Part shown: positions 1-6,387 of the stretch, in pieces
Position numbering within the stretch: the first letter of the stretch is position 1
How the letters are laid out: every line of letters starts with the position of its first letter
Source: Bryobacterales bacterium
GTDB lineage: Bacteria > Cyanobacteriota > Vampirovibrionia > Obscuribacterales > Obscuribacteraceae
NCBI GenBank assembly: GCA_903970295.1
Contig: CAJCHQ010000276.1
Location: forward strand, 1-10,309
DNA: 10,309 nt
Direction: 5' to 3'
Made by a program: the position numbers and the translations under genes
The notes under the pieces: model-generated
The model's database searches: none
What the model saw: the letters and a program-made list of their open reading frames with translations, nothing else
Told to the model about the DNA's origin: nothing

Positions 1-1
1 T

Positions 2-373
2 CCTGGAATGCCACCTGGTTTCAGAACTTACGAATTCCATCAGGAATTTGGTTCGGGCAATCCCTTCGGATCGGGCAGTCCTTTCGGCTCGGTCTCGCCC
101 TTTGGCATTCCCTTCGGTTCCGGTGATGATGATATAAACCGCCAAATGGCCGATGTCTTCAACCAGCTCAATCAACAGTTGCGTCAGTTTAATCAAATGC
201 CGCCTGGTAACTATGGTTCGCCCCGTGGTCAGGCAGTGCCGCGCTTTACCGATCCTTATAGCGGCAACGGGGGTCAGGTCGCACCCGAGTTTAATGGGAT
301 ACCGTCAGCGCCTCAGCCGAATAAGAACTCAGACCAACGTCTGCCTCCCTACATGGATCCAAATAGTATCTAG
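2..373 (+). CDS. 3' end of a gene with FGSG-type repeats, function unknown
   Basis: The frame is open from the left edge to a TAG stop, giving 123 visible residues. It is probably the C-terminal part of a longer protein: there is an ATG at 8, but no upstream sequence to judge it by. Visible residues 16-41 are Phe/Gly/Ser repeats in which FGS recurs every six residues. A more polar stretch follows: an acidic DDD, then a Gln/Asn-rich segment around residues 44-64 that could form a helix, and a Pro/Gly/Asn-rich tail to the end. Such composition suits a disordered or surface-exposed tail of an exported protein. I do not recognise the family. The next gene on the same strand starts 184 bases downstream. 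Confidence 0.6.
   Translation, partial: PGMPPGFRTYEFHQEFGSGNPFGSGSPFGSVSPFGIPFGSGDDDINRQMADVFNQLNQQLRQFNQMPPGNYGSPRGQAVPRFTDPYSGNGGQVAPEFNGIPSAPQPNKNSDQRLPPYMDPNSI
47..124 (+). repeat. In-frame FGS(G/V)xP hexapeptide repeat
   Basis: Phenylalanines at visible residues 16, 22, 28 and 34 are exactly six residues (18 bases) apart, each starting an FG unit (FGSGNP, FGSGSP, FGSVSP, FGIP), with a shortened last step to a final FGSG. The DNA copies differ at wobble positions, so the repeat is best seen at protein level. Confidence 0.7.
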
Positions 374-518
374 GCTCTAATTTAATTGAAGCCAAGAGTC
401 TTCGATATTTGATCCTGTGCGCCGCACTGCCTTTTGCTGCTTATCAAGTGGGCGAAGGGGGGCTACATTAATGTTATCTAGCGTCGCCGACTCTGGTTCC
501 TTTTAAAATAGTCAAGTG

Positions 519-534
519 CTGCAAGCATTTGCAG
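519..534. other. Inverted repeat CTGCAA-4-TTGCAG upstream of the SGNH gene
   Basis: A perfect 6-base inverted repeat with a 4-base loop (gcat) lies 24 bases before the start at 558. Just upstream, at 504-509, is TAAAAT, which resembles a -10 element, though no convincing -35 box sits 16-18 bases before it. The repeat could be an operator or a small leader hairpin. It has no T-run, so it is not a terminator. The rest of the 374-557 gap shows nothing I can support. Confidence 0.3.
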
Positions 535-557
535 TTATTGGTCGTTATGGGATTTAG

Positions 558-1799
558 ATGCCGAACCCGACACTACCGGCGGCAAAACAACCCGGTTCTT
601 CACTAGATCAGCCGATTTCCAGTCGATATTCACCGTCCCGTAAAGCCTGGGCGTTGAGATCTGCTGTTTTCGCTTTAGGTATTTTTGCTTTGCTGAATGT
701 CGTTTTATGGAAAACTGTCGGCGAAGATAAACCGAAAGGCAGCGCCCATGACTCAGTGCAAGATCTCTGGAACGGCGGTGGTTCGATCGATCTCACTGTC
801 AACGGCTTCAAAAATCTGCCGCAACGACCGACAGTTGTTTTGCTGGGCTCCTCGTTGGTGATGCATCCCTTCTGGGCAATGGACGTCGAATTAGACTCCA
901 AGCTGGAAGATATTTTTCACCATCATGTTTCGACGACATTGGTCAATACATTGGCTGCCCATGGGCATCCTAATCAACATGTCTACAGCCTCGCTGTGTT
1001 TGGTGAAATGGCCTCCGATGCTTATATCTTCGTCAACGAATTGCTGAAGGGAAATAAGAAGCCGGACGTCCTCGTTTTTTGCATTGCGCCGCGAGATTTC
1101 GGTGATTCGTTCCTAACAGCTCCGTTCGCCACTTTTACGTTCAGAAAATTGGTGGGGCTGAGTAATTTTGCTCCGTATGCAGACGCATACTTGCCGGGAT
1201 GGCAGGACAAAGCTGACTTTGTAGCCACTCATGTCTGCTACTTTTACGGCAAGCGCTGGCGTCTTCAACACGAAATCAACAAAGGCTTTGACCGGCTGCT
1301 CCGTTTGGCCGGCATCGATACAAGCGGTTCCTCTCTCGATCAGTCATCATTCAAAACTAAGGACCAACCTGGCTTTCAGATGATTGGCATGACCAAGGAT
1401 CGCTGGAATAACAGTGAAAAAGAATATCGTCAGAGATATCGTGGCATGGGTGATAAAGATTTTGCCGTGCAAATGGGTTTTTTAAAAAAGCTGCTTGAAC
1501 AGTGCCGGAGCCGCGGAATCAAGGTCGTTTTGGTAAACATGCCTTTGACTGACATCAACCGCAATCTTTTACCGCCTAACTTCTATGACGACGTCTTCCG
1601 TCCACGCATCAAAGAGTTAGCTGAGCAGAGCGAGAATGCACAGTTCATCGATCTGGGAGAGTCAAAAGACTTTGTTTACGGTGACTACTGGGATACGTCC
1701 CATTTGAACAACATAGGTGGACACAAGCTTTTGCACCATATAGTGCCGGCTATAGAAAGTGATTTGGACACGATCCAGGGAACAGCCGCTACGCCTTGA
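558..1799 (+). CDS. Membrane-anchored SGNH-hydrolase-like protein
   Basis: 413 residues. One hydrophobic segment at about 32-51, preceded by Arg/Lys, should anchor the protein with its catalytic domain outside the cytoplasm. The domain shows features of the SGNH/GDSL hydrolase fold: a strand followed by LLGSSL (residues 95-100, with Ser98/Ser99 at the nucleophile position of block I), a second strand ending in APRD (177-180), a third strand VVLVNMP (323-329), and near the end DTSH (379-382), which matches the block V DxxH pair, followed by LNNIGGHKLL. Known relatives include esterases and the O-acetyl-transfer partners DltD and AlgX/AlgJ, which act on envelope polymers. No MBOAT acyltransferase is present in the window, so a transferase role is only a guess. 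The substrate is unknown. No strong Shine-Dalgarno sequence precedes the ATG; it is taken because it gives a natural N-terminus. Confidence 0.7.
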   Translation: MPNPTLPAAKQPGSSLDQPISSRYSPSRKAWALRSAVFALGIFALLNVVLWKTVGEDKPKGSAHDSVQDLWNGGGSIDLTVNGFKNLPQRPTVVLLGSSLVMHPFWAMDVELDSKLEDIFHHHVSTTLVNTLAAHGHPNQHVYSLAVFGEMASDAYIFVNELLKGNKKPDVLVFCIAPRDFGDSFLTAPFATFTFRKLVGLSNFAPYADAYLPGWQDKADFVATHVCYFYGKRWRLQHEINKGFDRLLRLAGIDTSGSSLDQSSFKTKDQPGFQMIGMTKDRWNNSEKEYRQRYRGMGDKDFAVQMGFLKKLLEQCRSRGIKVVLVNMPLTDINRNLLPPNFYDDVFRPRIKELAEQSENAQFIDLGESKDFVYGDYWDTSHLNNIGGHKLLHHIVPAIESDLDTIQGTAATP

Positions 1800-1832
1800 G
1801 TGGTTGTCGCTGAAGTGTTTGCGGCACCTAAT

Positions 1833-1848
1833 AAAAATAGCTATTTTT
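1833..1848. terminator. AT-rich 16-base palindrome between convergent genes, possible weak bidirectional terminator
   Basis: AAAAATAGCTATTTTT is a perfect palindrome placed between the stop of the SGNH gene (1799) and the stop of the convergent minus-strand gene (1869). A T-run is available on both strands. The stem would be A/T-rich and short, so it is weak by intrinsic-terminator standards. Position, more than sequence, supports the call. Confidence 0.35.
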
Positions 1849-1868
1849 CTTCGCTTGTGAAATGGCGC

Positions 1869-2120
1869 CTAGGCGGCTGAGCGAACGAGTCGTTTAAAAG
1901 CTCTGATAGCGAAATTGTCTCTCTGCATCTCGCGTAACTGTTGAATGTGTTCGAATTTTTCCACCCGATCGTGCAATCTTTCGATTTGAGTTTCAACAGC
2001 AGGTGATTCGCCGACCGACTCGTGTTCAATAGCCTCAGCAAGAGGATTGGTTTGAGGGTGACGGTGAATTAGCGAGACGACATCTTCGGTGTGTTCCGGC
2101 TGCAACTGCGAGCTAAGCAT
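1869..2120 (-). CDS. Small coiled-coil protein of unknown function, 83 residues
   Basis: The start at 2120 is chosen over the longer frame (to 2204) because AAAGGAG lies six bases before it, an excellent ribosome-binding site. The protein has no signal peptide or membrane segment. Residues 1-40 are polar and acidic. Residues 42-66 carry hydrophobic residues at helical spacing (V42, I46, L49, V53, F56, I59, L62, M65) among charged ones, typical of a short coiled coil. The C-terminal end is basic (RAFKRLVR). It lies 157 bases downstream of the aldo/keto reductase on the same strand, so it may be the last gene of that operon or have its own promoter; none was found that I would defend. No family recognised. 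Confidence 0.65.
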   Translation of the reverse strand: MLSSQLQPEHTEDVVSLIHRHPQTNPLAEAIEHESVGESPAVETQIERLHDRVEKFEHIQQLREMQRDNFAIRAFKRLVRSAA

Positions 2121-2126
2121 GGCGTG

Positions 2127-2133
2127 CTCCTTT
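2127..2133 (-). promoter_or_regulatory. Ribosome-binding site AAAGGAG for the 83-residue gene
   Basis: Read on the minus strand, AAAGGAG is followed by six bases and then ATG at 2120. No comparable site precedes the upstream in-frame ATG at 2204, so this site decides the start. Confidence 0.7.
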
Positions 2134-2277
2134 GCGGTTTGGATAGTGATAGCAGGGACGCTTAGTCGAAGTTGGGGTTCCGCTTCATTAAAAAGGAAGA
2201 GCATTATGGATGAGAAGAGTCCCGCCCGAGGCTGGTTTCACGCGCTGCAGCGATTTAACACGTCCACTTTGCATCAA

Positions 2278-3351
2278 CTAACTTTGCTGCGACCAGGCCC
2301 GCACAGGCACCTCTCCATTGACCATGGCCTGCATTCCTGGTGTGAAAAACAGATAAGGATGCGCTGACGGGTCCAATCTACTGGACTCTTCCAACTTCGC
2401 CTCAGCCTCGGCTGGTAGTTGGAATTCAATGGCACTGAAATTGTACAGTAGCTGAGCTATTTTCGTGGCGCCGATTATTGTCGAGGTAATGCCCGGACGA
2501 TTGACGACCCAGTTCAAAGCCACTTGGGCCGGTGTTTTCCCAACTAATTTGGCTACTCCTGTCAGGGCGTCCACTATATCCCAATTGCGCTCGGTAAATA
2601 ATTTCGTGAACCCCGGATGCCCGCTGTCTTTGACGACTGCCAGTCGGCCACTGGTTTCGCCATCGAAGCCGCGCTTGTATTTGCCCGTCAAAAGCCCACT
2701 GGCTAGAGGGCTCCAGGGGCAGACGCCGAGAGAAAATTCCTGGGCGGCCGGAATGTGCTCGCGTTCTATCGTTCGTTCGATTAAAGAATATTCGAGTTGC
2801 AAAGCCGAAATTCCGTGAGTCGATTTTAGTTCGGCGATTGTTTGCATCTTGGCTAAATACCATGCGGGTACGTCGGAAAGCCCGAAATACCTTATCTTTC
2901 CAGCTCGCACTAAATCACCGAGGGTGAGCAGTACCTCTTCGGCTGGCGTTACTTTATCCCAGGTGTGCAACCAATAGAAATCTATGTAGTCGGTGCCAAG
3001 TCGTCTAAGCGAACCTTCCAACGCTCGATAAATATTTTTCCGACCATTGCCGCCTGCGTTTGGATTGCCCTTCTCGGCATTAAAAGTAAATTTTGTCGCC
3101 AGTACAATTTTGTCGCGGACTGCTTTGTCTTTGATGAACTTGCCGACGAGTTCTTCGCTTTTGCCGTTGGTGTAACCATCGGCGGTATCAATGAAATTTC
3201 CTCCGCGGTCGACATAAGTGTCGAAAATTTGACGTGCAGTTTCTCCGGAACTGCCCCAGCCCCAATCTTCTCCGAATGTCATTGTGCCTAGACAGAGCGG
3301 GCTCACTTTCAATCCGCTGCGACCGAGAGTGATGTAGTCTGAAAGTTGCAT
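2278..3351 (-). CDS. Aldo/keto reductase
   Basis: 357 residues, a cytosolic NAD(P)H-dependent oxidoreductase of the aldo/keto reductase superfamily with a TIM-barrel fold. The N-terminal LGRSGLKVSPLCLGTMTFG strand is typical of bacterial members. The catalytic tetrad is complete: Asp55 and Tyr60 in NFIDTADGY, Lys87 in LATKF, His129 in WLHTWD. Later family signatures are GKIRYFGLSD (151-160), CPWSPLASGLLTGKY (211-225) and, for cofactor phosphate binding, STIIGATK (290-297). The substrate cannot be read from sequence; many relatives reduce aldehydes or ketones and some act on sugars. The start at 3351 is preferred to the ATG at 3378 because AAGGA lies seven bases upstream and the first residues then match the family. 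That site overlaps the stop codon of the isomerase gene, so the two are likely translationally coupled. Length is normal and the protein appears intact. Confidence 0.93.
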   Translation of the reverse strand: MQLSDYITLGRSGLKVSPLCLGTMTFGEDWGWGSSGETARQIFDTYVDRGGNFIDTADGYTNGKSEELVGKFIKDKAVRDKIVLATKFTFNAEKGNPNAGGNGRKNIYRALEGSLRRLGTDYIDFYWLHTWDKVTPAEEVLLTLGDLVRAGKIRYFGLSDVPAWYLAKMQTIAELKSTHGISALQLEYSLIERTIEREHIPAAQEFSLGVCPWSPLASGLLTGKYKRGFDGETSGRLAVVKDSGHPGFTKLFTERNWDIVDALTGVAKLVGKTPAQVALNWVVNRPGITSTIIGATKIAQLLYNFSAIEFQLPAEAEAKLEESSRLDPSAHPYLFFTPGMQAMVNGEVPVRAWSQQS

Positions 3352-3358
3352 GCCGTTT

Positions 3359-3363
3359 TCCTT
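3359..3363 (-). promoter_or_regulatory. Ribosome-binding site AAGGA overlapping the isomerase stop codon
   Basis: On the minus strand the isomerase TAA (3364-3362) is followed directly by GGA, forming TAAGGA; the reductase ATG is seven bases further on. This arrangement points to translational coupling in one transcript and fixes the reductase start at 3351. Confidence 0.65.
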
Positions 3364-4276
3364 ATGGTTGTTGAACACTGACCGTCGTCATGACATCGCC
3401 AATGGCGATACTGTTGACCACTTCCATGCCCTTGATGACGCCGCCAAAAATCGCGTATTTGCCGTCCAATGACGGTTCTGGAGCGAGTGTTATATAGAAC
3501 TGACAACTGGCGCTGTCGGGGCTGGCACTGTGAGCCATGGCGACAACTCCTGCGGCATTGTGTTTGAGCAAAGATGAAACTTCTAATTGAAGGTGGCGTG
3601 GCGCATGGGTTGTTGGATCTATGTACTCGCCTGTGCCATCGCCCTTAGGACAGCCTCCCTGGATGCAGAAACCTTTTTCGACGCGATGAAATTTCAAACC
3701 GTTGAAAAATCCCTTTTGCACAAGGTCAATGAAGTTAGCCACCGTATTTGGTGCCATGCCTTTAAATAGGCGAATGACGATTGGGCCTTTGTTCGTTACG
3801 ATGACAGCAATCGGATCATGAGAAGCGTCTGTTGAAACAGCTCCGCTGGCTGTGGCGTTAGCTTGTGGAATCGAGCCGGCTACCGGTGGCGGCGTCGGCC
3901 CCGAACCGGGGGCGGCCTGCGGTGGGGCGCCTGCTCCGGGCGCGGCCTGTGGCGGTGTTGGTGCTTGACCCGGCGGCGTGTAAGTGGCTCCTGGTCGTCC
4001 GTGCATAATCAATCCGTTCGGTGCTACCGTTGTTCCAGGTTGAGAAGCTGCAGCGCCTGAAAGTCCTGGTGTCGGACCGCTCGGGGCAGCAATAGCTGCT
4101 GCCGCGGCCGCTGATGCCGCGCTTGATCCAGAATTTTGCGGCATCAGGGTGACGTCTGGCGGTATGAAACGATCGTCGAGTCGGTCGGCAAAAGCGGGCG
4201 TCGGCGACAGCAGTGCCATGGCGAGAATTGACAAGAAGCCAGGCATGAAAGAGTCTCGGATTAGAACCGTCGCCAC
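3362..4276 (-). CDS. Exported cyclophilin-type peptidyl-prolyl cis-trans isomerase with Ala/Pro linker
   Basis: 304 residues. Cyclophilins catalyse cis-trans isomerisation of Xaa-Pro bonds during folding. A GTG start at 4276 is chosen: GGGAGG sits seven bases before it, and it yields a clean signal peptide (Arg7, hydrophobic core about 14-23, AFA/D cleavage after residue 30). ATG codons at 4303 and 4246 are alternatives with no such site. Residues 52-64 are a poly-Ala-like run and about 65-150 a Pro/Gly/Ala-rich flexible linker. The cyclophilin domain covers about 154-304: FHRV with catalytic Arg198, then Phe203 and Gln206 in GFCIQGG, the MAH...CQFYI segment (247-262) and [10 protein letters not shown]. 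The residue matching Trp121 of human cyclophilin A is Ser269, so cyclosporin sensitivity is not expected. Three cysteines (204, 209, 258) lie in the domain. It probably acts in the periplasm or at the cell surface. It lies 52 bases downstream of nagB and 10 bases upstream of the reductase. Confidence 0.9.
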   Translation of the reverse strand: MATVLIRDSFMPGFLSILAMALLSPTPAFADRLDDRFIPPDVTLMPQNSGSSAASAAAAAAIAAPSGPTPGLSGAAASQPGTTVAPNGLIMHGRPGATYTPPGQAPTPPQAAPGAGAPPQAAPGSGPTPPPVAGSIPQANATASGAVSTDASHDPIAVIVTNKGPIVIRLFKGMAPNTVANFIDLVQKGFFNGLKFHRVEKGFCIQGGCPKGDGTGEYIDPTTHAPRHLQLEVSSLLKHNAAGVVAMAHSASPDSASCQFYITLAPEPSLDGKYAIFGGVIKGMEVVNSIAIGDVMTTVSVQQP

Positions 4277-4283
4277 TATTTTT

Positions 4284-4289
4284 CCTCCC
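4284..4289 (-). promoter_or_regulatory. Ribosome-binding site GGGAGG selecting a GTG start
   Basis: On the minus strand GGGAGG is followed by AAAAATA and then GTG at 4276. It is the strongest site near the 5' end of the isomerase gene and the reason for preferring a GTG start over nearby ATG codons. Confidence 0.65.
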
Positions 4290-4328
4290 GAACAGTTCTT
4301 CATCTTGCGTCGGCTTGACCTCGTGTGC

Positions 4329-5012
4329 TCAATATTCAAAGTCGGATATGACCGTCACGTCCTGATGGAGACTGAGAAATGAAGCAGGAACGTTCACATC
4401 CACGGTACCTAATAGCGCTCTTTCGAGAGTGGCATGCTTTTGCTTGCCCGAGGCGATGAGGATGATTTTCCGGCTAGCCAGAATCGTTTCGATGCCCATT
4501 GTTAGGGCTCGTCGGGGCACTTCTTCTTCCGGTCCGAAATAGGTTTGATTGGCTTTGCGAGTCGATTCGGCCAGCCAGGTACAGTGTGTCCAACTGGTTC
4601 TTGGTGTGCCTGGTTCGTTGAAAGCAATATGTCCGTTTTGACCGAGGCCGAGAATCGTCAAATCAAGCCCGCCGAACCCTTTAATAATGGAATCGTAGTC
4701 GTCCGTGCGTCTGGGATTGAATTTGTGATCAGACGGCAAGTTCGTGCTCTTGTATAAGTTCTCTTCCAGGTAGTATTCGAACGACTCGTCTTCGTCGGCA
4801 TCCAAGTAGTCGTCGAGAGCGAAGCAACGGGCCTGCGTCCAATCCAGGCGTTTCTCGATCGACCACTGAGAGAGAAGTTTGTAGCCGCCCAGGGGAGAGG
4901 CTCCGGTCGGCAAGCCAATGTTGCTATCGGGCTTTGACCGCAACTGCTTGGCTATGGCCTCCGCCATCTCCAGGCTGAGCATTTCGTAGAGAGTAGTCAA
5001 CTTTTGCGCCAT
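4329..5012 (-). CDS. nagB: Glucosamine-6-phosphate deaminase (NagB type)
   Basis: 227 residues. NagB converts glucosamine 6-phosphate to fructose 6-phosphate and ammonia, feeding amino sugars into glycolysis in the cytosol. Family signatures are in order: [14 protein letters not shown] (32-45, phosphate-binding loop), FALDDYL with Asp67 as the enolisation base, [11 protein letters not shown] (78-88), and [14 protein letters not shown] (122-135) with His128 and Glu133. Asn126 occupies the site of Asp141 of the E. coli enzyme; as I recall, Gram-positive-type NagB also has Asn there. The start at 5012 aligns best with Bacillus-type NagB; an ATG at 5042 would add ten residues. The protein ends just after the last core strand (TVISDFEY) and is shorter than the usual 240-266 residues, so the C-terminal tail, which helps allostery in E. 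coli, is missing. No nagA or amino-sugar transporter is visible. It is first in the nagB-isomerase-reductase cluster. Confidence 0.92.
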   Translation of the reverse strand: MAQKLTTLYEMLSLEMAEAIAKQLRSKPDSNIGLPTGASPLGGYKLLSQWSIEKRLDWTQARCFALDDYLDADEDESFEYYLEENLYKSTNLPSDHKFNPRRTDDYDSIIKGFGGLDLTILGLGQNGHIAFNEPGTPRTSWTHCTWLAESTRKANQTYFGPEEEVPRRALTMGIETILASRKIILIASGKQKHATLERALLGTVDVNVPASFLSLHQDVTVISDFEY

Positions 5013-5043
5013 CACATCCGACTCTATATATTTAAGCAGCATT

Positions 5044-5049
5044 ATTATC
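5044..5049 (-). promoter_or_regulatory. Possible -10 element for the nagB operon
   Basis: GATAAT read on the minus strand, preceded by TTTGCGC. Transcription would begin near 5037, about 25 bases before the chosen nagB start at 5012 and downstream of the alternative ATG at 5042. No clear -35 hexamer is seen, so support is weak. Confidence 0.25.
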
Positions 5050-5073
5050 GCGCAAACTGGCGGTTCTCTGTAT

Positions 5074-5099
5074 GCCCTCCGGTTCGAAAGCATGAGGGC
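5074..5099. other. Inverted repeat in the divergent intergenic region
   Basis: GCCCTC (5074-5079) and GAGGGC (5094-5099) form a perfect 6-base inverted repeat with a 14-base spacer, between the divergently transcribed nagB cluster and the metalloprotease gene. Half-site spacing suits a dimeric regulator or a small hairpin in either leader. There is no T-run. Six bases could arise by chance. Confidence 0.3.
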
Positions 5100-5129
5100 G
5101 GTGGTCGACGTTGAGTCTCAGGCGTTAGA

Positions 5130-6053
5130 ATGTGGGTTGTAAGCAGATTTTTGGAAGACGAGGATGCCTTGCGCGATTCTGGCATAACAGCAAATCTCAT
5201 AAGAGTTCTAGCTATTTTTCTTATCTTGGTTCCTGCCGTCTGGTCTTTACCTGCTCTGTCTTATGATTATCGGAAGCTTCCCAAAGCAGGCTTTCCGGTA
5301 AACACTGAGTCGCAAACGCCGGATAATGACTTGCCGTCGTCGTATGGAGTTCACCTCAGCCCCGGGCTTGATCGCCGCGCCCATGGTCCTGTCAACCGCT
5401 ACGACCCGGGCGAACCGACTTTGAACATGCAATTAGTCCGTTGGGACACTAAGAAGATGCCCTTACTTATCTGGATTGCCCCCGGCTTGAAATTGCCGGA
5501 TTGTCCGTTTGATCAAATACCTGCCACTCGCGTAGATACAGTTACTCAAATGCTGCAAACTCCTGGCAATCCTTTCGCTCAGCTGGAGGCCGTCAAAGGT
5601 TGGGTGCCTGATATGAACGACCAAGTAGCCGCGGGCATCGAACAATGGCGTGAGTTTGAGGGAGAAGGGCTTCTTAGTTTCGCCTTTACAGATGATCCGC
5701 GTCAGGCGCACATCATGGTGTTTTTTACTGATGCTTTCAAAGATGCCACTGCGCCCGGTGGCATCATGGTCGGTGGTATCACGTCTGCGCAGTTGTATCC
5801 ACTCGCCCAGGCTCAACAAATGAAAATTCGGCAGAAGCCCGTAGTGATTGAGTTGTCGACGATGGTCAATCATTCCGATGAGAAAATGCAAGCTGCCAGC
5901 GCTCACGAATTTGGCCACGCGCTAGGCATAAAAGCGCACAGTCCTTACCGTGAAGACATCATGTTCGCTGATCGGATCGTCGATCATCTCTCGGCAGCGG
6001 ACAAAGCAACGATCCGCTACCTCTATCACAGTAAGCCGCAGTGGGTAATGTGA
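5130..6053 (+). CDS. Matrixin-like zinc metalloprotease, secreted or membrane-anchored
   Basis: 307 residues. A hydrophobic segment at about 23-40 after an Arg, ending in PALS/Y, is a signal peptide or anchor; the N-terminal 20 residues before it are unusually long. The zinc site is HEFGHALGIKAHS (259-271): His259, Glu260 as general base, His263, Gly266, and His270 as third ligand. DIMF (276-279) is the expected Met-turn region. The third His lies 11 residues after the first, one more than the textbook HExxHxxGxxH of metzincins; as I recall, such HExxHxxGxxxHS forms occur in bacterial matrixin-like proteins. Strands LLIWIAPG (112-119) and HIMVFFTDAF (194-203) fit the fold upstream of the helix. 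There is no cysteine switch of the PRCG type; the only cysteine is Cys125. The substrate is unknown. It lies 94 bases before a pair of small secreted proteins on the same strand. The start has no strong ribosome-binding site. Confidence 0.85.
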   Translation: MWVVSRFLEDEDALRDSGITANLIRVLAIFLILVPAVWSLPALSYDYRKLPKAGFPVNTESQTPDNDLPSSYGVHLSPGLDRRAHGPVNRYDPGEPTLNMQLVRWDTKKMPLLIWIAPGLKLPDCPFDQIPATRVDTVTQMLQTPGNPFAQLEAVKGWVPDMNDQVAAGIEQWREFEGEGLLSFAFTDDPRQAHIMVFFTDAFKDATAPGGIMVGGITSAQLYPLAQAQQMKIRQKPVVIELSTMVNHSDEKMQAASAHEFGHALGIKAHSPYREDIMFADRIVDHLSAADKATIRYLYHSKPQWVM

Positions 6054-6079
6054 GCAGTCGTCATCGATCCTCTCTGCTC
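6052..6079 (+). other. Inverted repeat just after the metalloprotease stop
   Basis: GAGCAG (6052-6057, overlapping the TGA stop) pairs with CTGCTC (6074-6079) across a 16-base loop. It could be a weak transcription attenuator or an RNA-end stabiliser between the protease and the small-protein pair. There is no T-run after it, so it is not called a terminator. Confidence 0.25.
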
Positions 6080-6105
6080 GGCTTCCGTTAATGGCAATGA
6101 GTGAG

Positions 6106-6147
6106 GATAATAAATGTGGAATGCCGGTGCCGTCTGAGGCGTCGATT
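6106..6147 (+). promoter_or_regulatory. Leader of the first small secreted protein, possible -10 box and ribosome-binding site
   Basis: GATAAT (6106-6111) is a fair -10 match; the hexamer 17 bases upstream (TTCCGT) is a poor -35. GAGG at 6136-6139 lies eight bases before the ATG at 6148 and is the ribosome-binding site. The segment from ATAAT through GGAATGCC resembles the leader of the second copy (6389-6408), which suggests that both leaders come from one duplication. Confidence 0.35.
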
Positions 6148-6381
6148 ATGAGAATTCTGGAAAAGCGGAGTTTCGTCTCTCTGGTTATTTGCAGTGCGTT
6201 GAATAGTTTCAGCGCCGCAATCGCCGATGAAACTGCGAGTGTCTGTGACAAGACAATATTGGGTTATCCGGCTTGCGCCGTCGGCGACTTTGGTGCTCGG
6301 CCGCTGACAACGCTTTCCAAGCAATCATCAAGCGGATTTACCAACGCATACGCCGCCTTCTCACCCGCTCGATTCGAGTAA
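6148..6381 (+). CDS. Small secreted two-cysteine protein, copy 1
   Basis: 77 residues. The start at 6148 is preferred to ATG at 6091 because GAGG lies eight bases upstream and it gives a proper signal peptide: MRILEKR, a hydrophobic stretch (about 9-17) and AIA/D cleavage after residue 26. The mature protein begins DET and contains Cys33 and Cys43, spaced C-x9-C, inside CDKTILGYPACAVGDFGARP (33-52). The tail (53-77) is Ser/Ala/aromatic and not shared with copy 2. A single disulfide in an oxidising compartment is likely but inferred. The next gene is a paralogue, 52 bases on; upstream is a secreted metalloprotease. I do not recognise the family; it could be a surface or structural peptide, a signal, an inhibitor or a small toxin, and nothing here decides among these. 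Confidence 0.7.
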   Translation: MRILEKRSFVSLVICSALNSFSAAIADETASVCDKTILGYPACAVGDFGARPLTTLSKQSSSGFTNAYAAFSPARFE

Positions 6382-6387
6382 AAGGCG

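Noticed and set aside
471..506. Eleven-residue leader frame (MLSSVADSGSF) behind a G-rich run AAGGGGGG
   Set aside because: Too short to judge, no run of regulatory codons, and no alternative hairpins that would support attenuation of the downstream gene.
2206..2367. Plus-strand frame of 53 residues starting MDEKSPARG with an upstream AGGAAGAG-like site
   Set aside because: More than half overlaps the 3' end of the reductase on the opposite strand, and that part reads like the antisense of the reductase. The ribosome-binding site is tempting but the protein has no recognisable features.
3863..4060. Plus-strand Arg/Trp/Gly-rich frame across the isomerase linker
   Set aside because: Composition is that of the complement of the GC-rich Pro/Ala linker codons; a shadow of the real gene.
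5010..5093. Longer nagB reading from ATG at 5093
   Set aside because: The extra residues have no counterpart in the family, have no ribosome-binding site, and lie upstream of the likely -10 element.
5463..5918. Minus-strand frame of 151 residues inside the metalloprotease gene
   Set aside because: It is antisense to a gene with a clear zinc-protease motif and has no recognisable features or ribosome-binding site.
6114..6137. Seven-codon frame ATG TGG AAT ... TGA ending on the ribosome-binding site of the first small secreted gene
   Set aside because: Could be a coupled leader peptide, but the equivalent position in copy 2 does not preserve such a frame, so it is likely chance.
6091..6147. 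N-terminal extension of the first small secreted protein from ATG at 6091
   Set aside because: It would place a polar 19-residue stretch before the signal peptide and ignore the GAGG site in front of 6148; the paralogue starts at the equivalent of 6148.
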